Under the pieces are notes generated by a model. The model saw only the letters and a list, made by a program, of their open reading frames with translations. It was not told the DNA's origin and made no database searches. From Halichoerus grypus (Eukaryota; Chordata; Mammalia; Carnivora; Phocidae): a stretch of DNA of 64,000 nucleotides. Position numbers and translations under genes: made by a program. Location: the NCBI RefSeq assembly GCF_964656455.1, contig NC_135712.1, positions 72,793,239-72,857,238 of the forward strand, in the 5' to 3' direction. Within the stretch, counting starts at the first letter, position 1. Every line of letters starts with the position of its first letter. Shown piece by piece: positions 43,600 through 54,804 of the stretch.

Positions 43600-44385
43600 C
43601 TTTATCTTGTCTCTCTTCCTTGGGAAAGTTGGCGGAAGGCAGATGGCTTTGGCCTGGGATGGGTTCTCAGGCCGGATAGACTGGGGAGCCCCAAACCTCA
43701 CTTCCTCACCTCCAGATTCTCCTCTCTTCAGAGAGGAGGGCCTTTTCTTGGTGAAAGCAGATAGCCAGCCTGGGGCCACGCCGTGCCACTCTGCCAGGCG
43801 CCCAGCCAAGGAGGGCAGGCGAGACGGCGAAACCCCATCAGAGCCACAGGGCCGGCTGGGCTCCCAAATCAGCTCGCACCAGTAACTTGAGCCCGAAGTG
43901 GCCCACAGGCTGGGCACCGAGCCCACGTGTCAGGCCATGCGACAGCCTGGCCTCTGGAGTCTGCCCAGAAAAGGGGGCTGGAACCAGGGCAGGAGGAGGG
44001 ATCAAGGGCTAAGGGCGATGCCAGGGAAAGCCAGGGGGTTTCCGAGCTTCACCCTGGGAGGCCCGGCGGCTGGCCTGTGGTGCAGCCTTGTCACACTCCC
44101 TCTCTTTCCCATAATCAGTGGGGAGAGATATGGAGGCCTTCTTCACCGTGGGATCCCAGGCCTCTTTACCCCATCGGAGGGAAATTTTTGGCTTACCAAA
44201 ATGAAATGGGCTTGAGTCAACCTGCCGGTCTGCCCCCAGAGTGCTGCTTCCAGGTGCCAGAAACTTCCTTCCTCTCTCTCGTGTTTTGCCTGGGCCTCTG
44301 GCTACTTTTCTTTCTGATCTATCCAGAAGGATCAGGGCCTGAAGAATGGACCAGACTGTGGCAGAACTAGCAGGTAATTCCCTAG
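43600..44385. other. GC-rich unique sequence, no gene seen
   Basis: GC-rich with frames up to 147 codons (plus 43927-44370) in overlapping frames on both strands; no domain recognised, so treated as compositional. Confidence 0.4.
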
Positions 44386-44389
44386 AATC

Positions 44390-44600
44390 CATGCTTTGTC
44401 ATATGGTCCCTGGGCACACATCTCAACTACATTTTCCAGCTCCCTTTGCAGTTAGACGTGGATCAGGGGCAGTGACGAGGGCTCTCTCCATGCTCTTTGC
44501 CCCGTTGGGCTGCCTGGAGGGGAGGGGACCCAGTAGGCAATTTTTGAAGCCAAATGTTAAAAATGGCAGAGCCTCAGTCAGCTCAAAAATGTAAGTGACG
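44390..44600 (+). mobile_element. Ancient LTR-like repeat, family unassigned
   Basis: 'caactacattttccagctcc' and 'ctttgcagttagacgtggat' followed by 'agcctcagtcagctcaaaaa' match the same old family as 27.3 and 31.0 kb. Confidence 0.45.
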
Positions 44601-45345
44601 GGTGGATAGCTGTCCTACTCTTCCTATGTATGAGCATGAAACGAATGTCCATGTGACACAGTCTGGTACGTACAACACTAGAGTTGTGGGGCTGTTGACT
44701 TCTAGAATGCTCATCCACCAGTGCCTCCCCCACTCATCTCTTAAGACTCAGCTCAGACTCTAGCCCCTCTTTGGAGTCTTCCCATGGGCAGAGGAAACAC
44801 AAATGTAGCCTTGTCCAGTCCTTAATCCATGGGCTCCAAGCAAAGCTGCCCTTGCCTACCTTTAGGCAGATCCAGCCAAGCAGGACCTTGGAACATGGCC
44901 AACTGAGTGTGATTTAGAAACTCAGCTTGAAGGCCAAAAGTCTCCAAGCCAAAGGTAGCTCCTCAGAGACTCTGATTTCATAATTCTTCATTTCTGAAAT
45001 CAGGCTCAAAGCCCTGGATGAGGAGAATGAGTACTAAGCTGATTTCTTGGGCAACTCAGCTTGTCGGAGATAGATGGGCCCTTTCAGAAATCATAGGTTC
45101 TTCCTCCTTTTCCTGACAGATGAGGAGCCTGATGCCCCAAGTGGAAGAGATAGAATCAGTCCTCGGCCTCTGGACTCTCATCTCAGTGCTCCTTAGTGCT
45201 TATTTAAGCAAGGTAGATGATGTGGGCTATTGTCAAGCCTCCCCCTGCACTTCCTGGTGAGTGCTCCGAATTAGTCGTCCTTTTTAGTTCATCAAGAGGT
45301 GCTTGTCTTTATTCCACTCTGTTCCAGTGTTCTCCTGCCTGAGCA
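44601..45345. other. Mostly unique, with a possible L2 remnant
   Basis: A weak L2-like block lies at about 44710-44870 ('tcttaagactcagctcagac', 'ttggagtcttcccatgggc'). No gene seen. Confidence 0.35.
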
Positions 45346-45363
45346 CTGGACGTTAAAGTTCTT

Positions 45364-45565
45364 CTTCTTTTTTTTTTTTAAAGATTTTATTTATTTATTT
45401 GACAGAGAGAGAGACAGCGAGAACAGGAACACAAGCAGGGGGAGTGGGAGAGGGAGAAGCAGGACTCCTGCCAATAGGGAGCCCGATGTGGGACTCGATC
45501 CCAGGACCCTGGGATCATGACCTGAGCCGAAGGCAGACGCTTAACGACTGAGCCACCCAGGCGCC
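45364..45565 (-). mobile_element. Can-SINE, antisense
   Basis: An 18-base duplication, CTGGACGTTAAAGTTCTT at 45346-45363 and CTGGACATTAAAGTTCTT at 45566-45583 (one mismatch), bounds a close-to-consensus copy with AAAGATTTTATTTATTTATT and the head ending GAGCCACCCAGGCGCC. Confidence 0.98.
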
Positions 45566-45789
45566 CTGGACATTAAAGTTCTTGGTGCTGGCTTCCAGCG
45601 TGAGCACGTTGGGAAGCACCCGCATTTCCAAGGTTAAGTGTTCAACATCCATCTGGCTTATGCAAGGAAAGCAGACCTGTTCCTCTGCTCTGTAGCAAGG
45701 GGTTGGCACAGGCAGGAAGTGCATCACCAAACCTGTTTGTCTGTGGTGTCGTTCCCTTCGTGGGATACAAGAGTCCATGGGGAGGAATT

Positions 45790-45870
45790 CCATCCCCATT
45801 TTACAGAGGAGGGAACCGAGGCTCAGAGGGGTTTGGTGATTAGCCCAAGGCTCTATGAGATGGGATGCCT
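45790..45870 (-). mobile_element. MIR core, antisense
   Basis: 'atccccattttacagaggag' and 'gaaccgaggctcagaggggt' then 'ttagcccaaggctctatgag' is a short antisense MIR core. Confidence 0.8.
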
Positions 45871-45879
45871 TCCTTCCCA

Positions 45880-46850
45880 TTCCTCCCCCTGTGTTCTGCC
45901 TCCCCCAGAGTCGCCCAGCTGAATGAGAAGCTTCTCTTTTTCTGTAAGTCATAAAAGAAGGTGACACGAGAGTATAGTTTGGAGATATAATCCAGAATGT
46001 AAAGCTCAATCGACCACAATTTCTCTTATTATTTTCCAAGGCATAGACTTCTCTTCCAGTGTTAATTTTTTAGAGTCAAAGGGGCATGCTGGTCCAAACT
46101 TGACATCTGATGGAACTGAGGGGTTGATGCACGTCTCCACGATGTGGTCTCAGCCTGTCAGCTTTGTTCCTGATTGTTAGAGCCGCTTTGAACCCACATT
46201 TCCGCCCTCACATCCTTCCTTTTAGGAAGCTGTAGGGGAATCAGAATTCTGGAGGCTTGGCTCAGGAAGGCTCTTTATGGTCATAGAGTCTAATCCTCTC
46301 GTTGTCTTTTGGGGAGGCCATCAGAGCTGGTGGCAGGGCTGCACTGGTGTCCTGACTCTTCAACACAAGACGCTGTGCGGAGAACAGACAGGGAATCCAG
46401 ATTGCTTAGTGTCTCCATAGAGCAAAGGAGGAACAAGCATTTTCTTTAGATCTAGCGTGGAGCCAGGAAGAGGCCATTCCCTTTCGGGAAATACGTTACA
46501 TACCACCTTGTCTACACTTCATCTATGAACTTGCCACCTTTTTGGAATGCTGATGTCTATTTTCCTCTGGGATAGCTCTGCCTCTTTCTGATTCACCTCT
46601 TCTGCTTTGTCAGCAGTTCTATTTTAGCTTGGTGATGTGTATGTGGGGAGCGGAGGAGGTGGCAGCATGGGCATGCGTCTGTAGTGGGGAGTGACAGTCA
46701 CTCAGACCCTGGAGCTGGAGGAGGGAAAAGGGGTGTCTGACAAGGTCAGCGGTGGAATGCCCACCCACAGCCAGTTTTTAGGATTTAGCACATGTTTAGT
46801 ATGATGAAGAAACGTTGCTTCATACGGATACTTTATAATTCACTAGGCGC
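45880..46850. other. Unique sequence, no gene seen
   Basis: No recognised repeat or exon. Confidence 0.4.
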
Positions 46851-46872
46851 TTTTTCCATTTGGTATCATTTT

Positions 46873-47102
46873 TATTTTATTTTATTTTATTTTATTTTAT
46901 TTTATTTTATTTATTTTTTAAAAGAATTTATTTATCCATCTGACAAAGAGAGAGAGAGCACAAGCAGGGGGAGCGGCAGGCAGAGGGAAAAGCAGGCTCC
47001 CCGCCGAGCAAGGAGCCCCGATGTGGGGCTGAATCCCACGACCCTGGCATCACGACCTGAGCTGAAGGCAGACACTTACCTGACTGAGCCACCCAGGCGC
47101 CC
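46873..47102 (-). mobile_element. Can-SINE, antisense, with (TTTTA)n tail
   Basis: Duplication CCATTTGGTATCATTTT at 46856-46872 and CCATTTGGTATCCTTTT from 47103 (one mismatch). The tail, here on the left, has been replaced by about nine TTTTA units (46871-46912), a pentanucleotide microsatellite grown from the poly-A tail. The head ends GAGCCACCCAGGCGCCCC. Confidence 0.97.
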
Positions 47103-47264
47103 CCATTTGGTATCCTTTTGAGTTACTTAATAAAAAAAAATCTTTGGAAAGCAGAGATCTAGAAAGAAAGAGCTAACACCCTGGGGGTTCTACAGTCAAT
47201 ACTCTAGGAAGTGTGCTTGTCAGGTTCACATACATATGAGAAAAATTTTTCAATCCCCAGCAAT

Positions 47265-47430
47265 ACTGTGAGATAAGTAACCATATCTCAAGTATCATGG
47301 TGAGGAGATCTGTGCTCAGAGCAGTGACTTGCCTAAGATCTCGCAGCTAGTAAGAAGCAGAGGCAGGATTTGAATGCGGATCTGTATGAGTCAAAGTCAA
47401 GTTTCTTTTCACGACATCGAACTGCCTCCC
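47265..47430 (-). mobile_element. MIR, antisense
   Basis: 'gcagtgacttgcctaagatc', 'tcgcagctagtaagaagcag' and 'ggcaggatttgaatgcggat' are the antisense MIR phrases in order. Confidence 0.88.
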
Positions 47431-47534
47431 TAAGTACATAGCACTGTTAGCAGAGAGGAGCAATCATGCACGATTTGTAGCTTGAGAAAAATGAGTCTGT
47501 AAGTCTCAAAGAGGCAAATAATACTATAGTTTCT

Positions 47535-47735
47535 TTTCTTAAAAAAAGATTTATTTATTTCAGAGAAAGAGAGAGCTCAAGGGGGGTGGGGGGAGGGGCA
47601 GAGGGAGAGGGAGATAAGCAAACTCCCCACTGAGTGGGGAGCCTGATGTGGGGCTCGATCCCAGTACCCTGAGATCATGACCTGAGCCAAAATCAAGAGT
47701 CGGCCACTAAACCAACTGAGCCATCCAGGCGCCCC
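47535..47735 (-). mobile_element. Can-SINE, antisense
   Basis: Duplication AATACTATAGTTTCT at 47520-47534 and AATACCATAGTTTCT at 47736-47750 (one mismatch). The head is of the variant type ('aaaatcaagagtcggccact') like the copy at 9.8 kb, an older-looking subfamily. Confidence 0.96.
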
Positions 47736-47759
47736 AATACCATAGTTTCTAATCACAAA

Positions 47760-48595
47760 ATTGTGACTATGATTCCAACCCGTGCTAAGTGAAATGGTGT
47801 ACAACAAGGTACGGTCCTGTCCTCAAGAGACAAGCCATCTTTGGGAGCTATGTCTGATTCTTCTGTCCCAGCAGGTCATGGTTGGGAATGAGCCCATGGG
47901 TGAGGCCTCAACTGTGGTATAAACAATGAAATCTGAAGGATCTGAGATTCTACTCAGTGCTGAGTCCAGGCTGTTGCCCTGTCTTTGTCATAGGCCATGG
48001 ATCTTCTTATACTATTTATCAGAACCTCTTGTGGTCTGGAAATAAGAAAACCCAAATCAATTGTCATCCACTGTTTTGCAGTAATTGCCTTTACTTAACC
48101 AGGGTGGGGCTCTGTCCCCTCGGAGAACGAAGCTGGAGCCCGAGTAATCACTGGTCAGATCTTCTCCTCACAATGGTCTGAGTGGGAGCCTCTCCCCTCA
48201 GTGCTACCTCCAAAAGGAACAGGGGATAAACACCCTGTAAGACAGTTGGTCTCATTTTGTGGATGTGAATTCAATGGCTCACAGCTCCATTCTACTCATC
48301 CTGGCTCCGGCTTAGGTTTTAAAAACTAATTCTCTCTGCATTAATCTGAAAAGATCCTTCAAACAAAAGCTCAACATCTGAGTCTATTTACCGAGCGTGC
48401 AGCTGTGTCAATTGGCCAAGACAAAGCGAGGCTTCCTGGTCAGGCCACAATGGGCTGCAGGTAGTCCTGCAAACAGAAACACAAGACAGGGTCCTTTCAG
48501 GAGCCAGCGACCCTCCTTCCAATAAGGAAGAGTGAGCCGAGGGGTCAAGAGAAAAGGAGCACTGGCCACCCCCACCCTCAGCGCACACACAAGTG
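47760..48595. other. Unique sequence, no gene seen
   Basis: No recognised repeat or exon. Confidence 0.4.
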
Positions 48596-48599
48596 GGGA

Positions 48600-49080
48600 C
48601 TGAAAGATATGATCTGTAAGCCCATCAATTAGGGCTATTAAAAAGGTAATTAGCCCTCTTCCATGGAAACCAAGGACAGAAATGTGAACAGGGGGAAATT
48701 CATTTCCATGTGGTTACATTTTAATGTGACCAGGACCCTCCAGTAATGAAGCAAGGTGCTATTTTGAGGAATATCACTTGGTCGGCCCTGAGGGGAAGGT
48801 GGGATCAATTCAATTCAAGTGCTATCTTAGAACAAAAGTAATAAAAATAATAACTAGTTTGTATGCTTGAAAAAATTTTTTTTTTTCTGCTATCAATCAA
48901 ACACTAGATTCAAATCAGGTGGCCAGATTTGGGAGGCCTGGGAGGAGCTGACTCATTTCCTTTCTACTTTCCTTTCCTGAAGAGAATCATGGCAGGAAAT
49001 GAAATCTCAAAACGTCAACAACGAACAATTTGTCTGAAATTCTGGTAAGTGTGAAATTCAGAATTAGTGTTTCTGTTCCC
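48600..49080. other. Candidate conserved non-coding element
   Basis: Unique sequence with 'cccatcaattagggctatta' and 'ggtaattagccctc', giving a short inverted pair AGGGCTA/TAGCCCT, plus 'gcaggaaatgaaatctcaaa'. No repeat similarity. Suggestive of constraint. Confidence 0.3.
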
Positions 49081-49128
49081 TCTCTTTTCAAACACGTGTA
49101 GGAATTTTGGTAAGAAAACCCAAGAGAG

Positions 49129-49328
49129 TGGGCGCCTGGGTGGCTCAGTTGGTTAAACGACTGCCTTCGGCTCAGGTCATGATCCTGGAGTCCTGGGATC
49201 GAGTCCCACATCGGACTCCCAGCTCAGCGGTGAGCCTGCTTCTCCCTCTGACCTTCTCCCCTCTCATGCTGTTTCTCTCTCTCTCGCTCTCTAATACATA
49301 AATAAATAAAATCTTTAAAAAAAAAAAA
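49129..49328 (+). mobile_element. Can-SINE, sense
   Basis: Perfect 17-base duplication AAGAAAACCCAAGAGAG at 49112-49128 and 49329-49345. The element begins TGGGCGCCTGGGTGGCTCAG and ends in AAATAAATAAAATC plus A-run. Confidence 0.98.
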
Positions 49329-50428
49329 AAGAAAACCCAAGAGAGGAAAAAAAAATGACTAGAGGAAAGAACTCTCTGATAACGAGATGTGAAAATATCT
49401 ATTGAAATGGATCTAAAGTATATGGCACTCTGTGCAACACTCGCCCACTGCACAATAAACGTACTTATACATATTTGTATGGTCTGTGTGTGTTTGTGTG
49501 TGCATGCTTGCAAGTAAAGGATAATATAATTTTGTTCTCTTTTTCTCTACCATCTCGTTCCTTCCTCCTTCACCTCCCCTTTGTACTTTATTGGGTGAAA
49601 TGTACATGCAGTGAGATGTACATCCTAACTGTCCAATGGATGTAACACACCCTGTTAACCCACACAACAATCAAGGTGTACAATATTCCCATCACCATAG
49701 AAGTCTTCTGCCCCCATTCGGTCAATAACCACCCACCAGGCAATCACTGTTTTGATTTTTCTTACTATAGGTTCATCTGGCCTGTTCTGGTGCTCCATAT
49801 AAATGATATCATAGGGGTTGTTTCCACTTTTAGGCTATTTTGAATAAAGCTACTGTAACCATGCTTGTATAAGACTTTGGGTGGACCTATGTTTTTATTT
49901 CTCTTGGGTAATTACCTAGAAGTGGAATTGCTCAGTCATAGGAGAGCTATATTTTGAACTTTATAAGAAAATGCCAAACAGTTTTCTAAAGTGGTTATAC
50001 CATCTTATGCTTTCAAAAGCAATGCAAGAGGGTTTCAGTAGTTCCACGTTCTTACAAACATATGGTGTTGTCGGTCTTTTTAACAGTAGCTGTTCTAGTA
50101 GGAATGGAGGGGTCATCTCATTTTGGCTGTAATTTGCATTTCTCTGAGGACCAGTGGTGGCAAACACTTTTTCATGTGATTGTTACCATTTGCATGTCCT
50201 CTTTCATGAAGTTTCTGTTTGAGTCTTTTGCTCATTACTTATTGGTTTGTCTTATTAATTTGTAGGTATTCTTTATATATTTTGGGTAAAATTCTCTTCT
50301 AATAATACGTAGAGCAAATATTTTCTGTGGGTCTATGGCTTTCACTTTCATACTCTTAATGGTATCTTTTGAGCAAAAGTTTATTTCAGTGAAGCCCAAT
50401 TTTTTCATTTTCTCTTTTATTATTCAGG

Positions 50429-50654
50429 TTTTTTTTTAAAAAAGATTTTATTTATTTATTTGAGAGAATGAGACAGAGACAGAGACAGAGACAGTGAACA
50501 TGAGCAGGGGGAAGAGCAGATGGAGAAGGAGAGGAAGAAGCAGACTCCCCACTGAGCAAGGAGCCCGATGGATGCAGGGCTTGATCCCAGGACCTGGAGA
50601 TCATGACCTGAGTGGAAGGCAGGTGATTAATGGACTGAGCCACCCAGGTGCTCC
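50429..50654 (-). mobile_element. Can-SINE inserted in the LINE-1, antisense
   Basis: T-rich tail then AAAAGATTTTATTTATTTATT-type sequence, ending GAGCCACCCAGGTGCTCC. A weak duplication TATTATTCAG (50418-50427) versus TATGATTCAT (50655-50664) fits the edges. LINE-1 sequence resumes on the right. Confidence 0.93.
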
Positions 50655-50956
50655 TATGATTCATGCTTTTTCTGTCCTATCTATGAAATCTTTTCCAAAC
50701 ACAAGGCTATGAAGACCTTCTTCTATGCTTCTAGCAGCTGTATAATTTTAGCTTTGTGATTAACTCTATAATTCATCTTAATTAATTTTTTTCTGTATGG
50801 CGTGAGCTAAGGACTGAGGTTTATTTTTTCGAAGCATTTATCCAGTAATTCCAGCACCATTTGAGGAAGACTTTCCTCTCCCCACTGATTGCTCTGATGT
50901 CTTTTTCATAGATCAATTGATGATACATGTGTGGCTCTATTTCTGAACTCTATTTT

Positions 50957-51147
50957 TGTTGTTGTTGTTGTTGTTTTTAGAGAAGGATAGAGGGAGAGAG
51001 GGGGAAGGAAAGGGAGAGGGAGAGAGAATCTTAAGCAGGCTCCAGATGTGGAGCCCAATGCAGGGTTTGATCTCACAACCCTGAGATCATGACTTGAGCT
51101 GAAATGAAGAGTTGGACACTTAACCAACTGAGCTACCCATGCGCCCT
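50957..51147 (-). mobile_element. Second Can-SINE in the LINE-1, antisense, diverged
   Basis: Has a GTT-repeat in place of a plain poly-T tail, a GGGAGAGGGAGAGAGAATC body and the head ending 'gagctacccatgcgccct'. LINE-1 sequence continues on both sides ('tatttctgaactctattttt' left, 'gattattgtagatttttaat' right). More diverged than most copies. Confidence 0.9.
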
Positions 51148-52265
51148 GATTATTGTAGATTTTTAATACATCTTGAAATCAGATACTATGGGTTCTCCAA
51201 TCTTGCTCTTCTTTTTTAAAGATGATTTTGGACCCTCCAGTCCTTTGCATTTTTATGTAAATTTTAGAATCAACTTGTCAATTTCTACAAAAAGGTTTGT
51301 TGAGATCTGATTGGGATTTGATTTGCTTGAATCTGTAGATCAATTTTGAGAAATGGAGAACTGACATCTTAACAATATCAAGCCTTTCAATTAATGAACA
51401 TGGTATATCTTCCTGTTTGTTTTCCTTTATTTTTTTATAGTAATATTGTATAATTTTTAATATAGAGGTCTTGCACATCTTTAGGCAAACTTATTACTAA
51501 ATAGTTCATGTATTTTGATGCCATTGTAAATAGTGTTTTGAAAATTTTATTTTCTAATGGTTTGTTTTTAATATATGGAAAGAGAACTAAAAAAAAGAGA
51601 GAGAGAGAGAGACAGTGAGAAAGAGCTGCTATTTGTATATTTGGCCTATAGATTTCTATGTTGCTAAATTCCCTAATTAGTTCTACTAGTGGCTTTATAG
51701 ATTCCTTAGGATTTTCTATATACATCATCTTCAAATAAAGCAATTTTTACTTCTTTCTTTCCAATCTTTATACTTTTTATTTTACCTCACTGCAGTGGTC
51801 AGGATCTCCAGTACAGTGCTGAATAGAAGTGGTGAGAGCTCACATCCTTGCCTTGTTCCTGATCTTAGAGAGAAAGCCTTCAATAATCCACTATTAAGTA
51901 GAATACTGACTGTGGACTTCTCAAATATTCTTTATCAGATATTTTTTTACTAGTTGTCTGATTTTTAAAATCATAAATGGGTATTTAATTTTGTCAAATT
52001 CCTTTTCTTTATTTTTTAGATGATCCTATGGTCGTTCTCTACAATTCTGTTGATGTGGTAAATTAAATTGATTGCTTTTTGAATGCTAAATTAACCTTGT
52101 ATTCCTGGGATAAACCTTGCTTAGTCATAATGTGTTATCCTTTTTATATAATTCTACATTTAATTTGATAATATCTGGTAAGCAGTTTTGCATCTATGTT
52201 TATAAAGGATATTGATCTATAGTTTTATTGTCTTGTAATATTTTTGTCAGTGTTAGAATGGTGCA

Positions 52266-52655
52266 ATGGTTAATTTTATGTGTCAGCTTGGCTGGGCTGT
52301 AGTACTCAGTTATACAATCAAACACTAATCTAGATGTTGCTGAAGGTATTTTGTGGATGTAGGTAATATCTGCAATTAGCTGACTTTAAAGGAAATTACC
52401 CTTGATAACATGGGTGGGCCTCGTTCAATCAGTTGAAGAGCTTAAGAGCAAAACAGGTTTCCCAGAAACTGAAGCATCAACTCCTTCCAGTTCCCAGACT
52501 GCTGGCCTGCCCTAAAAAGTTTGGATTTGCCAGTCTCCACAATTCCACGACCCAAGAGCCAGTTCCTTAAAATGAATCCATATCTATCTACCAAAACAAA
52601 TACACATATTTATATTTACTTATCATATTTAAATTTTATATTTATGTAAATACAT
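52266..52655 (+). mobile_element. Interspersed repeat, probably LTR-type, family unassigned
   Basis: 'aatggttaattttatgtgtc' and 'agcttggctgggctgtagta' begin a known mammalian repeat that continues 'catgggtgggcctcgttcaa' and 'ccaagagccagttccttaaa'. It directly abuts the truncated LINE-1. I know the phrases but not the name. Confidence 0.6.
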
Positions 52656-52671
52656 ATAAAAACCTCAATCT

Positions 52672-52870
52672 TGGGGCACCTGGGTGGCTCAATTGGTTGA
52701 GCACCTGACTCTTGATTTCAGCTTAGGTCATGATCTCAGGGTCCTGAGATCGAGCCTCAGGCTCTGGGCTCAACCCAGAGTGTGCTTGTCCCTCTCCCTC
52801 TGCTCCTCTACCCGCCCCTGCCAAATAAATAAATAAAATCTATAAAATACAAAACAAAACAAAACAAAAC
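52672..52870 (+). mobile_element. Can-SINE, sense, older variant
   Basis: Begins TGGGGCACCTGGGTGGCTCA with the variant 'tgactcttgatttcagctta' and ends in AAATAAATAAATAAAATC then an (AAAAC)n-like tail. A short duplication of AACCTCAATC type flanks it. An older-looking subfamily than the GGCGCC copies. Confidence 0.95.
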
Positions 52871-52884
52871 AAAACTCAATCCTG

Positions 52885-53750
52885 TGGAGGTTTGTGTTAA
52901 GGAGTTGTTAGGGTGGGTCTATTTCAGGTTTGTGTTTTGGGCATGGTCCTTTCTCTGAAGGTATGGAATTTCTGGAACCTCACATGAATGCAGGAGGTGC
53001 TCACCAAGCTGTCTCTTCACTCTGCTTGGCTGGAACTCCAAAGTCTCCCAACATTAAGGACCTCTGGTGTCTCTATTCAGATCTCATTCCCATCAACTGT
53101 GTTCTCTGATAGACCCAGTGGAGTTTTGTCCTGTGTGTTTGCAGGCTTGCTCTCAGCCAAGATGCCAGTGGCACTCCCCGGTATAAACTTCCAGCAGCCT
53201 TTCTGCAGAGCTGCCTCTTGGCTGGTGGTTGGCCCTGCAAATTCCCCCAGCTCCCATCTCTGCCTCCCCAACCAAGCATGTTCCTCATGGTCTGCTTGTA
53301 CTCCACCCCCTTGCATGAGCATCTAGTAACTGGCCCCTCGCAGAAAGCCAGGCTATGTGTAGAGTCTGCTTCACGTGTTCCCCTTCTCTCAAGGCTCATG
53401 GTCCTGCTGTCTATTGCTTAATGCCTGAAAAGAGTTGCTTCATATTTTTCATCCTGTTTAATCATTACTTATGGTGAGAAGGCACATCGATCACCAGTTT
53501 ACTCCATCATGGCCCCAAATGGAATTGTACCCATACTTATATTTGTCAAAGCATCCTACGAACCAGAGCATACTTATGTTATCTCCTTCATTTCTCATGT
53601 GCTTAACATGGGGTAAAAATCATATTTTGATGAGTTCAGAAAAATCACTGGGTGATTCTTACGATACCTGTCTTTCAGCTTCCTCAAGAAAAGGACAAAC
53701 AAAACATATCGTAGTTTCTAAAATTTCAAGCCAGTCCTTACTAGTCCTGA
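52885..53750. other. Unique sequence, no gene seen
   Basis: Overlapping frames (about 110 codons) on opposite strands at 53000-53400 show no domain; the 149-codon plus frame at 53471-53920 runs into a MITE-like repeat. Confidence 0.4.
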
Positions 53751-53754
53751 AGGG

Positions 53755-54030
53755 CCAGCATTTCCCAAATTGTGTTCTGAGAAATGCTAGCTCCATAAGA
53801 TACAGTAATGTGTATATAAAGGGTTCTCTGATCAAATACTTTGAGGGAAATGTTGTCTCTGATTTTTCTTCCTGGAGGGTCACATACACGTTAACATATA
53901 AAAGATGGACCATCCTTTGAAAATTTTCATTCACTCAATGTTTCCCAAACTTAATTGATGAGTGGAACTCCTTTGTCGAATATTGATTAAATTTGAAACA
54001 CGTGCTCTTTAGGTGCATGGATTATCTGAC
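53755..54030. mobile_element. Probable hAT MITE pair, inverted
   Basis: 'cagcatttcccaaattgtgt' with 'ctgagaaatgctagctccat' (53758-53800) and, 180 bases on, 'caatgtttcccaaacttaat' with a related downstream sequence in the opposite orientation. Each resembles ends of the same hAT-type MITE. Confidence 0.5.
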
Positions 54031-54099
54031 TTTTTAATTTATTTCCCCAAAGTTTTGGAAAAATACTGCTCAGAGGGAAAAAGAGAGCTTTTGGGTTTG

Positions 54100-54800
54100 G
54101 CAAGTCAGTCAATATCAAGGCTGCTGATAGAGTATTTAGGCTGAACATTTTTGGTAGAGCCAATTAAACAGATAATCTATAGCTCTCCAGCAGACTACGT
54201 GTCTGGGTCTCACATCCTTAATGTGCAAACAAGAAGGTGTTATAGGAAAAGAGACCTTTTCCTTTAAAGCGGATGGACTCAGATCAGCGTATTTATGTTT
54301 TAAAGCCTGAGAAATCTGGGAAGTATAGCATTAGCCCATAAAGTCTTACCTTCAAAAGTATACTTTTGTTAGTCATTTATAACCACCCCCCCCATACTTT
54401 TGGAAACATTTTCTAGCTCAAACACCTTTTTAAAACCAAATGACGTCATGTCTGTTGGTGTGCATTGTTCTAGAACACAGACTGGAAATGCTTCTCCATC
54501 TCTCCATAAAACAATGGCTGCAGTTTGTCATCATCCTTCCTAAAAGTAAGCCCCTGGAAAATGTGAGTGCAATGAAACCCCAGAACACAGCACTGAGGAT
54601 GTCGGGCTGGTTTTCAAAACCTCTCTCTCTTGGGGGAATTGCCTTGGGTGGATCAAGAAGCATGTCCCATAATCCTGGGGCCCTCAGAGTGAGCACACGG
54701 AGAGGATTTCCCAGTGGCTGAGCGGACTGACTGTCTCATCTCATTGCTCTTTGTTTGCTCCAGAGTCCGACTTGCAGGCAGAAGCAAAGTTGATGCATTC
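54100..54800. other. Unique sequence, no gene seen
   Basis: Includes 'gccaattaaacagataatct' type AT-rich motifs at 54157-54180 and no recognised repeat. Confidence 0.35.
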
Positions 54801-54804
54801 CTAT

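Larger units (their letters stand above)
49590..52256 (-). mobile_element. LINE-1 (L1MB/L1MC-like), antisense, 3' UTR and ORF2 C-terminal half
   Basis: About 2.25 kb of LINE-1 once two SINEs are removed. 49590-50400 is 3' UTR ('gaataaagctactgtaacca', 'ctcttgggtaattacctaga', 'ggtattctttatatattttg'). From about 50400 it is the antisense of ORF2. The minus-strand translation shows ORF2 C-terminal phrases, e.g. DIPCSLIERLDIVKMSVL and MMYIENPKES with TMASKYMNYL downstream. Reverse transcriptase-region sequence follows ('tcttgccttgttcctgatc' type phrases at about 51850). Stops, frameshifts and a GA-rich insertion (about 51590-51625) kill it. The 5' end is lost near 52256. Confidence 0.95.

Noticed and set aside
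43927..44370. 147-codon frame in GC-rich sequence as an exon
   Set aside because: Overlapped by other long frames on both strands at the same place, as expected from stop-poor GC-rich DNA, and without a known domain.
51278..51743. Two minus-strand frames with reverse-transcriptase-like phrases as a gene
   Set aside because: They are broken pieces of LINE-1 ORF2 with frame changes and a GA-rich insertion, part of a truncated, SINE-interrupted copy.
53471..53920. 149-codon plus-strand frame as a gene
   Set aside because: Its right half lies in a MITE-like repeat and the translation has no recognisable feature.
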